DNA of 64,000 bases from Bagarius yarrelli. Taxonomy: Eukaryota; Chordata; Actinopteri; Siluriformes; Sisoridae. The stretch is taken from NCBI GenBank assembly GCA_005784505.1, contig VCAZ01000097.1:1532501-1596500 (forward strand), written 5' to 3'. This document shows positions 29,236 to 41,656 of this stretch, in pieces. The translations under genes were made by a program, and so were the position numbers. The notes beneath the pieces are model-generated. The model had not been told where the DNA came from. It made no database searches and saw only the letters and a program-made list of their open reading frames with translations. Each line of letters opens with the position of its first letter. Position 1 is the first letter of the stretch.

Positions 29236-29595
29236 CATTTATTTTACTTTAGAGAAACACTTTAGTACACTAAACACTTTAATGTTATAAACGTAAATAT
29301 ATGCAAAATGTAAAAGTGTTTGTAAAATGTTAAAGTATCAATGTTCTCTAACTTTTTAATACAATTCTACCTTCAGACTTTTGGAGGCGGAGCCTACAGG
29401 CAGAATAATACCAAATTTTAGCTGTCTTCATAACACCCATCATCAGGCTGTTCGATAAAACTAAACTTTTAGGGCAAATTTGTTGATTTACTTTCAGGAG
29501 GATAGTGTTTGAGTCAAAGTCGACAAAGATTTCATTATCATTAGAATAAAGTTTTTACTACAATATAGAAACCATTAGTAAATATCAGGAATGCA

Positions 29596-29597
<2 letters not shown>

Positions 29598-29657
<60 letters not shown>

Positions 29658-29675
29658 TTTATTTTTTTTTTTTTA
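29598..29675. repeat. (AT)n followed by poly(T)
   Basis: About 21 AT units, then T-rich sequence to about 29675. Confidence 0.95.
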
Positions 29676-30297
29676 TTGTAATTTCGATCATATATAACTA
29701 CAAAATTCCTTCAGTACTACATAAAATACATACCTACATAAAGAACATAGTATAACTGAATGCAGAGTTCTGAAAATAACTAGAAAATAAAATCTTTACT
29801 AGCAGTAATCGATCTTGAATGAATAAACTGGAATTTGTGGCAGAAACATAATGCAAAGTTGATTTCTCGGAAACGTTGCATAACTGGACGGTAATTCTGT
29901 GTAAGAGAGGAAAGGTGTCGAATCATCACATGTTTCAGCTTGTTTCACTTCTCTCTCTTAACCCCTGACTTCCTGAATGAAGACAGTCTTAAATGACATT
30001 TCATTTCCAGAAAGAAAAACTAACCTCTTTTTTGCAGGACCTTCTGGCCATTAGCTGCTTATCCTAACCAAAAAAACAACAGGATGCATAGAAGGGTAAA
30101 CAACGCTACAACAAATAAAATTAATATTAGGTGTGTTAGATTTATAGTGTGCAAATAATCAATAATCAATAGTTATATTAGAAGCACCAAGGGGCTCCCA
30201 GATAAAATTCTGTTCAGGGCCAACCCTGCATCACACACAGAATTGGTTTTCATTCTTTACCTTGTTTAGATCCACTAGATCCATAGAACAGTACATG
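29676..30297. other. Intergenic, nothing recognised
   Basis: AT-rich unique sequence. Confidence 0.5.
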
Positions 30298-30352
30298 AAT
30301 GGATGGATGGATGGATGGATGGATGGATGGATGGATGGACGGACGGGTGGAT
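30298..30352. repeat. (GGAT)n microsatellite
   Basis: About ten perfect ATGG units, then diverged ggac/ggtg units. Confidence 0.95.
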
Positions 30353-30379
30353 GGTCAATCGGGTGGGCAAAACTAAATA

Positions 30380-30817
30380 CAGTGGTGCCTTGACTTATAA
30401 GTTTCATTGAGCACGTAACTTAAGGTACTTGTATGTCAAATCAATTTTTCGCCATTGAACTAAATTGATATGCCATTAATTCGTTCCGGGTCCCCAAAAA
30501 AAACACCAACAATTTTTTTTGTTACATGTTTTTAAATAAGCAAAATAAACTTATAAATATCGAATATTTTATAAAAAAACAATCCAATAGGATGTACTGG
30601 AATAAACTGGTTTTATTAAGTATAATGTACAGCATTTACCTTGGAGATCAGACGACTCCACTTGCTAACGCGCATATCTGACTAGCTATCGAGTGAGACA
30701 CGGGATGCTGGGTGTCTGAAGCTGCCTCATAACCCAATTTTTAACTCAAAGCAAAAAATCGGCAGAGAAAACTCGAAAACTCGTTAGTCGGGACACTCAT
30801 AAGTCAAGACACCACTT
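30380..30817. mobile_element. Mariner-like MITE
   Basis: Left end cagtggtgccttgacttata and right end (reversed) aagtggtgtcttgacttatg form inverted repeats, with TA on each side. 438 bp, no transposase frame. Confidence 0.8.
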
Positions 30818-31000
30818 TATAGGTTTTTGTTCCACCAAGGTCAGTTGATTGCGGCCCCTGCTTATTGAAATCGTCTTTTCAAGTAGAGGAAACATTTGAG
30901 TTTTCTAAAATCTAGAATCAGGAAGGCGTCGGCACCTTCAGCTAGCTTTTTTTACAGTAAATATTACTTAAATAGGGCCTCTAAATAGAATTCTGCGTAG

Positions 31001-31023
31001 GGCATCCATCCATCCATCCATCC

Positions 31024-31057
<34 letters not shown>

Positions 31058-31060
31058 TTA
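31001..31060. repeat. (CATC)n to (TATC)n compound microsatellite
   Basis: About six ATCC-type units pass into about nine ATCT units. Confidence 0.95.
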
Positions 31061-31217
31061 TTCATTACTGACTGACTAATTGAGAATTAATTTCCCAAAA
31101 AACATTGATTATTGTGGTAATCTGTAATATTTTAATAATCTAATATTTTAATAATCTGTAATATTTTAACGTTTAAAAAAAATATATAACTTCAGTTTTT
31201 AAACAATAAAGGCAGAT

Positions 31218-31411
31218 ACATACACACACACTCACACACACACACACACACACCAGCTCTCTCTCCCTCTCTTTCTCACACACATCAGCTCTCGTTCTCT
31301 CACACACACACACCAGCTCTCTCTCACACACACACCAGATCTGTCTCTCTCTCTCTTTTTTTTCACTCTTACACACACACACACTCTTCCTCTCTCTCCT
31401 CTCTCCCCGTA
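31218..31411. repeat. CA/CT compound minisatellite
   Basis: Blocks of cacacacacaccagctctct alternate with ctctctctc tracts. It ends in the pyrimidine tract before the exon-like segment at 31412. Confidence 0.9.
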
Positions 31412-31550
31412 GTGCAGCACTTGTGTAACTGGTGTTGTTGAACTCCGGATAAGATCGGAAAAACTATCAGATGATGAAGTTTCTTCAAAACAAGTCCGAT
31501 GGATTAGTGAAGGAATTCCTGTAAATGCTGTGTTGGACTTTAATGATGAG
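31412..31550 (+). other. Exon-like segment of unknown membership
   Basis: A pyrimidine-rich tract ending ctctccccgtag is followed by about 139 nt that stay open in one frame, then GAG|GTAAGA, a near-consensus donor. The open frame includes ELRIRSEKLSDDEVSS and then KQVRWISEGIPVNAVLDF. I do not recognise the protein. It could be a 5'UTR exon of P2RY6, whose coding exon begins at an acceptor 16 kb downstream, an exon of an unknown gene, or chance. The open frame alone is weak evidence: a random segment this long is open in some frame fairly often. Confidence 0.3.
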
Positions 31551-31738
31551 GTAAGATGAATCCTGTGCTACTGTAAATACAGTAAATATAGTACAGAAGA
31601 TACTACACCCTCTGCTGTACTGCTGTGTTTATTATAGGACCAAAAGTTCAGATCTATACAGACCATAAAACTGTTTCTGTGTTCTAAACATAAACTTTCT
31701 AATTAACTTTAATCATATTTAACTATTCATATTTCTAT

Positions 31739-31841
31739 TATTATTATTACTATTATTAGTAGTAGTAGTATTATTATTAGTATTATATAATAGTATTATT
31801 ATTATTATTATTATTACTACTACTACTATTATTATTATTAG
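31739..31841. repeat. (ATT)n compound microsatellite
   Basis: Mixed ATT, AGT and ACT trinucleotide runs. Confidence 0.9.
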
Positions 31842-32499
31842 TTGTTGTTTTTGTTGTATTGTCACATGTTCTACTTATTATTACAATTATCGAATTAACT
31901 ATTATTATTTATTTTTACTATTAAACATTTTTTAGATTTTTACAGTATAATAGCACAAAAACAATAGGTGACGATGTCAGATGTTGGAATAGTAAACAAG
32001 CCCTGAGAAAACAGCTGCATTGGCAGGATTTTAGAACAGCAGGTGCTGAAAATTGTTTATTTGCAATAAGAAGGTCCGAATTTCTTGTTTCACCTTTAAC
32101 CCAGTGTAATTACAGACGCTAAGGAATTTTAATGAAATGTTGCTAAACCAGCCACCCTACAGAAGACTAAAATGTATTGAAGAGCGTTAATATAATGAGT
32201 AACATAAGTATGAGTAGATATTTGACAGAAATTCTTGCTTTCAAAAGGAAGCAAGTCCAGTTTAAGGAGTAAACTCATCCTGTTTGTGTTGGATTGGGAT
32301 GGGATGAGAAGCCAAACAGCTCAATAATAATTTATTAGGAGTTGATGCCAAAGGGTTTCACACTTCATGTGTGTGTGTGTGTGTGTGTGTGTGTATTTGG
32401 ATTTAATCCAGATGCATGTGAAAATGTGGCCACTGCAAAAAGGTTCTAGACTGATTGCTTATTCATTGTGCGGTGTTTGGGTCAATGGAACCTGATTAC
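31842..32499. other. Intergenic, nothing recognised
   Basis: AT-rich sequence with a GT run at about 32369-32393. Confidence 0.5.
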
Positions 32500-32636
32500 T
32501 AATCCACTATTAATATTATTTGGATGAACAGGAAAATCGCACTCCAAAACCAGGAAGAGAAGCCTTTCGAGAAGTTTGGAGGTTATTATAGGAGTGAGTG
32601 AACCAAAATATGATAGCATTCTCAAAAAACACATCT
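32500..32636 (+). mobile_element. Tc1-like 3' relic
   Basis: The blocks cgcactccaaaaccaggaag and ttggaggttattataggagt match the C-terminal end of the Tc1-like family at 39.2 kb. Confidence 0.55.
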
Positions 32637-32858
32637 GAAGACCAGAAACACCTGGGTTCAAGCCCCCCCCCACCGGCAAGCCAACCACTGTTGGGTCCTT
32701 GAGCAAGACCTTTAACCCTTCCTGCTCCAGGGGCGCTGTATCATAACTGACCCTGCGCTCTGACCCCCAACTTACTAAGATGGGATCTGCGAAGAAAGAA
32801 TTTCACTGTGCTGTGAAAAAGTATATGTTACAAAATAAAGGCATTTACATTGTTAAAA
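32637..32858 (+). mobile_element. SINE family C
   Basis: Forward copy from gaagaccagaaacacctggg to caaaataaaggcatttacat; the first part of the head is missing. Confidence 0.8.
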
Positions 32859-32939
32859 AACATGTCCCAATACTATTGTTCATGTAATGTACGTCCTACT
32901 ACATGAGTTTTTTTTTTTTATAGACACTACATATTAGTG

Positions 32940-33120
32940 TGGGCAGCACGGTGGCTTAGTGGTTTGCACTGTTGCCTCACAGCAAGAAGATCCTGGGTTC
33001 GATTCCCCTGCAGGGGTCTTTCTGTGTGGAGTTTGCATGTTCTCCCCCTGCTTGCGTGGGTTTACTCCGGGTTCTCCGGGTACTCCGGTTTCCTCCCACA
33101 ATCCAAAACGTATGTTACGT
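32940..33120 (+). mobile_element. SINE family B, 5' part
   Basis: From gggcagcacggtggcttagt to cctcccacaatccaaaacgt; the 3' half is lost. Confidence 0.8.
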
Positions 33121-33399
33121 GAACAAGTGAGAAGTACGAGTGTGTAATCGCTATGAAAATAGCCTTGATGCTGCCATGGCGTCTAAAAGTAAATATCAGT
33201 GTGACTGTCACAGTTAGTACAATTAGGTACCATGATACTGCACTGATATCTCAGCTGGAATATGATTCCCGCCAGTTTAACCCAGCAGCAGTAAAATAAC
33301 AGCTTCCAGTCTGAAACATGTGACGCCTACAAACGTGATTATTTGTTTAGTCCAGTTAATCAGTACCCAGTTTGTAAAAAAAAAACAAAAAAAAACACA

Positions 33400-34010
33400 C
33401 CTTTGTGCTACTTCAGAATGCTAAGACGTAACCTAAGGCATCTGTTGCTCACGAACACCATGTGTTCAGTCCTGTGACCTGAGTTCCCCTCAACAGTTCT
33501 TGCAATGTTCAGTCCTGATCTATTTTTTGCAGGCTGTTACTCGGCATGCTTTGCTCTTGTACAGCTACATGTACAATCTTCATTGAGGTTTGCATTGGGG
33601 TAAACATCGAATCCATGATGACTTCTATTGTATGTTACCTTGTTGCAGTAAAAATAGAGACAGAATTGTCTGATTTTTCTTTCTGAGTTTGATTTTTCCA
33701 GATGTAGTTGATCAGCTAGCAATATGGCGTCTTTCCAAACCCCATAAAGACTTGGTTTTCCAAGGTTAGTGTAGAAGACCTCGAGTGTTTTGCACAGAGC
33801 CTTTACCCCGACCCCACAGAACTCCCACAGAACTAGAATGAACTGGAACAGATGAACTTGTTAATTCCATTGTGGTTGAAAGAAGGTTTGTAAAAATACC
33901 CTCTAAAATCTAGTCGAAAGACTAAAAGTGTGAAGGTTATTATAGGATAAGAAAGAAGCGAGACTGAATAAGATGTATAAAAAAACACATATGGACGTCT
34001 TTGGATTTTA
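33400..34010 (+). mobile_element. Tc1-like relic (decayed)
   Basis: 33725-34010 contains 'cataaagacttggttttcca', tcgagtgttttgcacagagc, agaatgaactggaacag and aaaatctagtcgaaagacta, in the order expected for the second half of a Tc1-like transposase. The part before 33720 is less certain. Confidence 0.55.
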
Positions 34011-35815
34011 GCATGTTGCTCTGGGAATCATCCATTCGGCCACAAGAGCATTACTGAGATTTGGCATATAGGAAGGTCTGGGGCAGAATCAGTGTTACTA
34101 TTCGTCCCAGAGGCATTAAGGAGATGAATCTTTATTGCTTTCCTGCTGAATCATTTCTGCACAGGGAAATTGTCCTGCTGGAACAGGTTTGGGCTTCAGA
34201 GTTCCAGTAAAAAGACTTGAACAATGATAAATTGTACAGTAGTTCGAGCTGTATTTCTATGCTATTAAAAAGAGATGCTATAATAAATAACAGTATTAAT
34301 TATGTTTAATTTGCGTTTCTAACTAAATAAGATGGTCAATTCTAAGTCTTAATTCTGTAGGAAAAAGTGAACTGGGACATGTGTACCATAGTGACCCAAG
34401 TGCAAAGAAACATAATTAGCTCAGCAGGGCTAAAACGTTTATTACTGGCCCACTTTTTATTCAACTTACACTCATATTCAGCGAATAATTGCTTGTTTAC
34501 TTCAGTGTTTGAAGGACAGCTCGGTCACGTGATCCATTAGATTGACGATGATTAATGTTGCGTGTTCTCTAAGTCGACCCGCTGCAGCTGTATGCGGCTT
34601 TCTGCTTGATTTGGCGTGGCTCGCAGGTCTATGAACACCGTGACAGTGTTGATATCTAAAGCAGCTGTTTGCTTTTTGTCATGGTGATAGCACATGTTAG
34701 TAAAAGGCTGTGTGTTTACTTTAATGACTTTGTTGGATTAGCAATGCTGCTACATACAGCCTTGTGCCACTTTACAGACACATCACTGGTCCAAACGTCT
34801 TCTCTGTTTGTCTTCAAACTAAGCTCTCATAATTAACATTAGCACTTAAAAGAAATGTTAGCAGTTACTGTTACAGTCAGTGGGTTTTGATTAAAGAAAC
34901 TTAGTGGTTTATCTTTAATTTTTTAGAAAAAGGCAGTCATGATTACTGGGAACATGTCTGAAAGCATTCTGGATGTTCAACATCGGGAGAAAACCATCTA
35001 GTTCATTCAGGTTTAGGTTATTTCAGCTAGCTGCTTGCTGAGAAAACACAGCATATCAATTTATAATCGAAAACTTCATAAGCAGTACATTGAATAATGT
35101 AGCTTTTGGATTTGCTCGTGAATTTTTTCTCATGAAGTTTTATTCGTAATGAAAACTTAATCTTTAACATAACTTCAAACTATCACTTGGTTTTTTGATT
35201 GGTTTTCAATTTGACTTCCTTCCCAGTCAGGAAACCACTCAAAAAAGTGAAATGGCTTATGTACAGCTTCCAGCTTTTAATAGTGATGATGTAAATGCAT
35301 CAATGTTTTATATTTGTCTAAGCAAGCTGTCCAGTAGCTCTTTCACAACTCCGGATTCTCTGAACTTAAGTAGGCTTGAACTCCTGACTTTAATTTAGTA
35401 ATTTAGTCTTTATAAATGTAGGCAGGATTAAAGGGGGTTTGGACTGCTGAACCATCTGCAGACTCTACTGTTACCCTACATTATCCAAAGGGCTCCACAA
35501 AAAGGGGGAAATTGGCATGGTTTATCCAAATGTCCTTTGAAATTGTTATACTTAGTTATTAATATTACGACGAAAGAATAACAAGCTAAAAGAAAAAACT
35601 GTAGACAGGCTGCAATGGACATTATCAGGAACCATAGCATGGACACACAAATCCTTTCGATTGTAACAATGTGTTCGAACGACATATCTATCATGGTGCT
35701 GGGACGTATACTTCCTCAGGTATAGAGACAGTTAGGATACCCTGTAGATGTCCTAAAGCAGAAAAAAGTAGAGATTTTCTGGTCAAACCTAATGCCATTA
35801 CCATTAGCTGTTATT
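34011..35815. other. Intergenic, nothing firm recognised
   Basis: AT-rich sequence. 34150-34215 again resembles the Tc1-like family (ctgctggaacaggtttggg). No exon with credible splice sites and coding sequence. Confidence 0.45.
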
Positions 35816-36570
35816 AACGGACATTCAGTGTCCCCCAGATGAAGATGAGTTCCCTTTTGAGTCTGGTTCCTCTCAAGGTTTCTTCCTACTTCATCTCAGG
35901 CAGGCGCCACCGGTTTGCTCATTAGGGACAAACTTACACTTTTTCACTGTTTCGAGACGTTTCCTGTTCAGCCAAAGGATTCTTTCAGATATGAACAGAC
36001 AAGAACGTGTGTTAGATTTTCTGGTTGCATTTTGTGTCACACTTAAACCTAAAAGACCAAAGAACTAAAGTTCTTTTCAGCTGCATTGGGACGACCCTCA
36101 CAAATCTGTATTAGTTGCATTGTAGCTTGTCTCACAGACATTCCTAAATTTGCCTAAATTTTGCTTTTGGCACTTACTGTAAGGTATGATTTCCTTGCAA
36201 TCTGCAAGCATTTTGTATGTAGAGGCCATGAATAAATTATGGGATGTTAAAAAAAGGAGCATAGTTTTAGTAGTACATTTGCCTTGCACCTTCCGGGTTT
36301 GCATTTTGCATGTTCTCACTGTCCTTTAGAGGTTTTCTTTGGGTACATCTACCTTTGGAGGTTTTTTTTTCAGTCCAAAGATATGTGCTGTATGTATTTC
36401 ACTGTTATTTCTATTGTCTGTGGTGCGTAAATGGGTGTAAGACTGTGTAAATTTGCCCTACGATGGGTTGGCACACCATTCTCCAAGTCTCCATTTCCTC
36501 ATGTCCTAAGTCCTCTGGGATAGACGCCAATCCATGCATGACCCTGTACGGGATAAGCGCTAAACCTATT
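35816..36570. repeat. Dispersed fish repeat fragments
   Basis: Near 35850 is gagtctggttcctctcaagg and tttcttcctacttcatctca, a block I know as widespread in fish genomes, of uncertain class. 36290-36570 is an older SINE-like copy related to family B, with a cctctgggatagacgccaat block. Confidence 0.4.
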
Positions 36571-36976
36571 TTTCATTTATTTATTACAAAGCATTATAAA
36601 TTGTGATTAAATAATGTTTTCATTTACGTTAGGACATAAAAAATGTTCAACTCTATAAAGTTGCTGATTTGTTCGGAGTTAGTTTTGTTCTAGAAGGGCC
36701 ATCCTGACCTTAGGGAGTGATTTAAACTTCCTGTTGCAGTGACGTTTTGTCTCATGTTGTCGAAATAACTCATAAAAGGGCTTTGATAGCCCACATATGC
36801 TCTAACATCCTTGATTAAATCAACATGTGACCTCTTTTAGATGTCTTTTCTTCTCATGCTGTAATCAGATGCTGAAGAATTCGCATAGACATGGTACGAG
36901 GTTTAAACACTAGTAAAGTAAACACTCGTCCTAAAAAAACACCAGTTGAAAGCGGTTGAATTAATATGTTTCGTAG
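36571..36976. other. Intergenic, nothing recognised
   Basis: No exon or repeat was seen. Confidence 0.5.
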
Positions 36977-37074
36977 AACACTGTGTGTATCACTGTGTGT
37001 ATCACTGTGTGTATCACTGTGTGTATCACTGTGTGTATCACTGTGTGTATCACTGTGTGTATCACTGTGTGTAT
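36977..37074. repeat. 12-bp minisatellite, eight exact copies
   Basis: The unit cactgtgtgtat occurs eight times without a mismatch. Its length is a multiple of three, so both strands show open frames (HCVY or DTHS repeats); these are artefacts. Confidence 0.95.
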
Positions 37075-37430
37075 CTGAGAGCATGTAAACACAAATCACC
37101 ATCCAAAAGACACTGGACCTGTCAGGGAATAACGTTCGTGTTGAAATTAATTGTAAGTAGAAATTCTACACAATAACAATTTAAGCACATTTTTAAGTTT
37201 TTTTTCTCAATTGGGACATTTTGAATTTAATTCCCAGCAACCCCAAGCTGCTACTATTGGGCCCCTGAGCAAGGCCCTTAACCCTTAACTGCTCGATTGT
37301 ATTAAAAAAATAAAGGATTTAATTCCTCGCGTACTAAGGCGATTTCCTGCCGAATAGAAGTTAAATAATACCACATTATACTATTTATAACATACAATTA
37401 AAGCTATTTCAAAGTTACTTCCTGCATCAT
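37075..37430 (+). mobile_element. Unique DNA with a SINE family A fragment
   Basis: 37222-37305 matches the middle of family A (attcccagcaaccccaagct, 'tgggcccctgagcaaggccc'). The rest is unassigned. Confidence 0.55.
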
Positions 37431-37690
37431 GGTGGGCTTAGTATTTAGCACTGTTGCCTCACAGTAGGAAGATCCCGAGTTCGAATCCCCCTGCAGCGGT
37501 CTTTCTGTGTGGAGTTTGTATTTTTCTCCCTGTGCTTGTCTGGGTTTACTCCGGGTTCTCCGGTTTCCTCCTACAGTCAAAAAAAATGTATGTTAGGTTG
37601 ATTGTTGATTCTAAATTGCCCAAAGGAGTGAGTGTAAGTGTGTCCCTGTGCTGGACTGGTAACCTCTCCAGGGTGTCCCCCTCCTGGCCT
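37431..37690 (+). mobile_element. SINE family B
   Basis: Forward copy with tgttgcctcacagtaggaag, ctccgggttctccggtttcc and 'ttgattctaaattgcccaaa'; the last part is missing. Confidence 0.8.
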
Positions 37691-39201
37691 TTATAGTTAC
37701 CTAATGTCATGGAAAAGTCACGAGGCAAACATCTTTCTTTAAGACTTATCATATAGTAGCTACAAAACAGTCTTTTCTTTATCTCCTTATATAAATGGTA
37801 AATATCACCGATTTTCAGTATAAGAATTTATTTTAAAAATAAGTCTGTATTTAACGTTGTTTTAGGGCTTGTCTGGACCTTTGCTTTAATTCCCTTAATA
37901 ACTTAGTGAAAAGCATGGTCTTCAGAGTACTCCGGTTACTCCCTGAGTCCAGAAGCATGTGAGGGCTGACTACCCTCTCTATATTAATCTGTGGTATGTG
38001 ATTGTGCCCTTGCAGGGTTTTGATACCCAGTTCATGGTGTCCCCTGACTAGAAAACTGAGGGTTAAATGGTAAATTAGATTTTTTTTATTGGATTTATAT
38101 TATTTTTTACAATAAATTACAGTAATTATTTAAACACTGGTAATCAAAGTAAAAACATCAATTAAAACAAAATTTGGGCTTATCAATTACAGCTTTTTTT
38201 GTTAAGCGATAATGAGGTTACGTGTCACTTTGGGATTTGTATGTGATGTGTGTGTGTGTGTGTGTGTATGTGTGTGCTATATCTATAAAAAGAAAGTGGA
38301 AGCTCATGTGCTCTCTCTTACAACCTGTCATCTGCTGGGAAGTCTCAAATCCCACCTGCTAGAGTATAGATAACTATACACACACACACACACACATGCA
38401 CACCCATAGTCCTTATAGTGCTTATGTTCCTCTCTTAAACACATAAAAAATTATCTTATATGCGCTAGTATTTGCCTTAGATAAAACACCATTATCAAAA
38501 ACCAATTGTATTTTATTGATCCTAAAATGTTGAGACAGGATGAACTTCCACTTGGTAGGCTATCAGTAATGAGTGTTTGCCCTCCATAAACATCTCAGTG
38601 TGCAGCTGCATGGTTCCTGCTCATTCGCACAATAAAATGACTTTTACTGTGGATTAAATGAGCTTGTTACACAAAATAGTCAATAAAATTTATTTTAATT
38701 TTTATGATTTATTAACTTTTGCTCTCTTTGTAATTTAACCAATAAAGTTATTGATTGTATAAGTTAATTGATGACGCCAGATACAATGCCATGCAGCATG
38801 TATGTATTTACAGACACTCCGTCCATGAACTTTTGCGCATATTGTAGTGTTAACAGTGTGAAAACCTGGAACTGACATTGACTTAACTTGGTTATTAACT
38901 TACAGCACAAGAGAATACATTGTGTTTGAGGAGCCGAGGGAAGTACAGAGGGAAGACACTATGGCCCTGTTCTAATACCCACACTAAGGTCTTCCACGAA
39001 GTGTGCAATTTAAGTTGATAAGTGCAGAATTGGGACGGTTTAAGGCATGTCATCTGCGTCAAACATTATTGCAAAACTCCTCAAACAAAAATTGGCGGTA
39101 CTGGTAGTTGTGCTGTACGTAGTACTGCTGTTAAAAATTATAATTACATGAATAAACTTACACATATTTTTGAAGACACAGTTGTCTAGGTTGTCTAGGT
39201 T
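37691..39201. other. Intergenic, nothing recognised
   Basis: AT-rich DNA with GT and CA runs near 38250 and 38377. No gene was seen. Confidence 0.5.
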
Positions 39202-39605
39202 ATGTTGCATAAATTTTCGCTTCACTGGGAATTCACTGAGTCCCAAAGACTAATCCAGCATGATAGTACCCCTGTGCCCAAAACAAGCTTCAAAGAGACA
39301 TGGTGTATTATATTTGGTGTGAAAGAAATCTATTGTCCCACACAGAGCCATGACCCCAACCACATTCCACACCTTTGGGGTGAACTAGAATGCCAAATGC
39401 ATTCCAGGCCTCCTCACCCAACATTAGTGCCTGAACTCACCATCATTTGGTAGCTAAATAAGCAACTCCCCACAGCCACACTTAAAATCTACAAAAAAGC
39501 CTTTCCAAGAGTATAAAGCATATTAGAGAATTAGGACCGAGACTAAATCGGGTATATAATGTTCGAAAACACAAATATGGATATGATGGTCAGGTGTCCT
39601 AACGT
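39202..39605 (+). pseudogene. Tc1-like transposase C-terminal fragment
   Basis: The forward frame reads IQHDSTPVPKTSFKETW, then a SHDPNHIPHLWGELECQMH segment and SRPPHPTLVPELTIIW. The usual Tc1 forms are QHDNAPVHK and SPDLNPIEHLWDELE, so the catalytic Asp, Asn and other residues are altered. Past the stop the 3' end of the element continues to about 39605 (gatggtcaggtgtcctaacg). It is the best-preserved copy of this family here, but it is dead. Confidence 0.75.
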
Positions 39606-39699
39606 GTACTTTTCATACAATGAAGCTTACGAAAAAGCTTATTAATTAATCAGTATTCATCTGTATTGTATTGCTAGGAAACCTCTTAACTCTGGGAAA

Positions 39700-40035
39700 T
39701 CATCCAAAAGGCACTGATTTCTCACCATCATGTAGCATCCACTGTGCTTCACTGTGGGGATAGTGTTCCTAAACCGATGCAAGGCAGATTGGGTGTTTGC
39801 CAAGTGTAGAGCTTTGGGCCATGGCCAAAACATTAAATTTAGCCCTCATCAAACTACATCAAAGTGCCTTTCTACCGTTGCTGGGTTACTGAGATGGATT
39901 TTATTCAACTCGCCAGTCTTCCATAAATCCCACTGTTGTGTTCACTTTTAGGTTCTAGGAGAATGCTGTGGATCTCACGAGCTCCTTTACCTCCCTCTGG
40001 CCTTTTGGTTGCCTCTTCAAAAAACATTTTTTTAC
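39700..40035 (-). mobile_element. Tc1-like relic (reversed)
   Basis: Antisense blocks gcttcactgtggggatagtg and gggccatggccaaaacatta match the middle of a fish Tc1 transposase. Heavily mutated. Confidence 0.5.
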
Positions 40036-40304
40036 CCTGATAAATATAGAGGTTCAGGCTTATTTCCATTACATTACATTATCCAGAGCGACGTACAAAA
40101 GTCTTATTGAATAGTCAATACAAAGTTTGCTGGATCAGGAAAAAGTGTTGTTAATGTTGACTCGACTGTTTCGGCTCGTGTTGCAATGCAAGGAGTAATA
40201 AGTGCTTTAAAATAAGAAGGTGCTGCTACTAGAAGCCGGAGGGAGCACAGCAGTGGGATAGTTTTTACTGTGGGGTAGATTTGCAGTAGTAGGGCAAGTG
40301 GTGG

Positions 40305-40475
40305 AGAAGTGGTGGCTCATGGTTAAGATGTTGGATTGCCAACCTGAGGATTGTGAGTTTGATTTCCAGCTCCACCAAGCCACCACTGCTGGGCCCCTGA
40401 GTGAGGCCCTTAGCGCCCAATTGCTTAGTTGTATGAATGGGATAAATGTAAGTTGCTCTGCCAAATGCTGTTTCT
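40305..40475 (+). mobile_element. SINE family A, inserted in an L2-like relic
   Basis: Forward copy with ggttaagatgttggattgcc and ctgggcccctgagtgaggcc. The sequence right after it (40485-40560) resembles the L2-like LINE at 1880-1940, so the SINE probably landed in an older LINE copy. Confidence 0.7.
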
Positions 40476-40570
40476 TTTTCTTTTTTAGTAGTAAAGTTTA
40501 GAAATCACAAGAGACTGCACCACTAACTGAGTGGCCTGAGAGGACAAGAATTGTTGATTCTTTTTGTTGT

Positions 40571-40571
40571 G

Positions 40572-40607
<36 letters not shown>

Positions 40608-40612
40608 ATATA
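40571..40612. repeat. (AT)n microsatellite
   Basis: About 20 AT units with one shift. Confidence 0.9.
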
Positions 40613-40659
40613 ATGTTGTATATAAACTGCCAGAGGATAAAAAGGGGTAAAGGGGCTTA

Positions 40660-40845
40660 TTTGTCACATATACTCTACAGCACAGTAAGAGTTTTAAAAA
40701 AGCTTTAAGAAAGTTGGCGTCGGACCACAGGGTCTGCTATGATACAGCATCCCTGGAAAGGAAGGGTTAAGGGTCTTGCTCCAGACTTGAGCTTGAACCT
40801 GGGTCTTCCTGGTCGTCCAAAAAACAACTCAGTGCCTTAAACATT
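40660..40845 (-). mobile_element. SINE family C (reversed, diverged)
   Basis: Reverse copy with 'agggtctgctatgatacagc', ggaagggttaagggtcttgc and a tctacagcacagtaagag end. Confidence 0.65.
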
Positions 40846-41007
40846 CGTGGAGTGTGTCAAGTTAGCAACATTGGAAGAAAAGGACAGTTGATTGTCCATG
40901 ATTACACCAAGCTTGCGTGCAGTGGTCAAAAGGGATATCAGCAAGTTCCATTTTAAACGAGCAAGTACTTGATAACAAACCATAATAAACAGAAATGCAA
41001 TGAATAA

Positions 41008-41135
41008 GGTCAACACGGTGGATTAGTTGTTAGCACTGTTGCCTCACAGCAAGAAGGTCTCAGGTTCGTATTCCTGGCAGGGGCTTTTCTGTTTAAAGTT
41101 TGCATGTTGCATAGGTTTACTCCAGGTACTCCAGG
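41008..41135 (+). mobile_element. SINE family B, 5' fragment
   Basis: Diverged forward copy: caacacggtggattagttgt, gttgcctcacagcaagaagg and ggcaggggcttttctg. Confidence 0.7.
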
Positions 41136-41656
41136 AAAAGAGATTAGGACTAGGAGGCTAGCATTAGGAGTAATAAATTAGGAGTAATAACATCAGTTCA
41201 GTTTTGTCTGTGTTTTGTGACACATAAGTACGATCTATGTTCCCAATCATATATATCATATGCAGTACACAGTGAAATAAAACAACGTTTCTCCAGGACC
41301 CCATAGTCCAATCTAAATTGTCTATAAGTCTAGTTTTCTTATGGTACCAAATGCTTTGTGTATAAAACTGCTAATAAAATAATCCTTACTTACATTTTGT
41401 TTTCTGTGCACAGCTGTTAAACACCCTGCTGTGGAAAAGAAACACCACATAGCAGGTTTAGCAGCAGGGTTTTTTGTTGACTAGGAATAGTGGTCTTGCA
41501 GGTGCAGCTTTGCCTGATCTTTCTTTCAGATAGACATTCAGAGGCTTTAAATACAGAACAGAGAGTAACAAGACATTTTTATGCAAACCTTTATTGTGAA
41601 CAATAATGTTGTGATAATCTCAAAAGATTTATTTTAGGAAAATTGTTTTATTTCTC
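41136..41656. other. Intergenic, nothing recognised
   Basis: No exon or clear repeat. Confidence 0.5.

Noticed and set aside
36854..37176. Open frames with DTHS or HCVY repeats
   Set aside because: They follow from a 12-bp repeat, whose length is a multiple of three.
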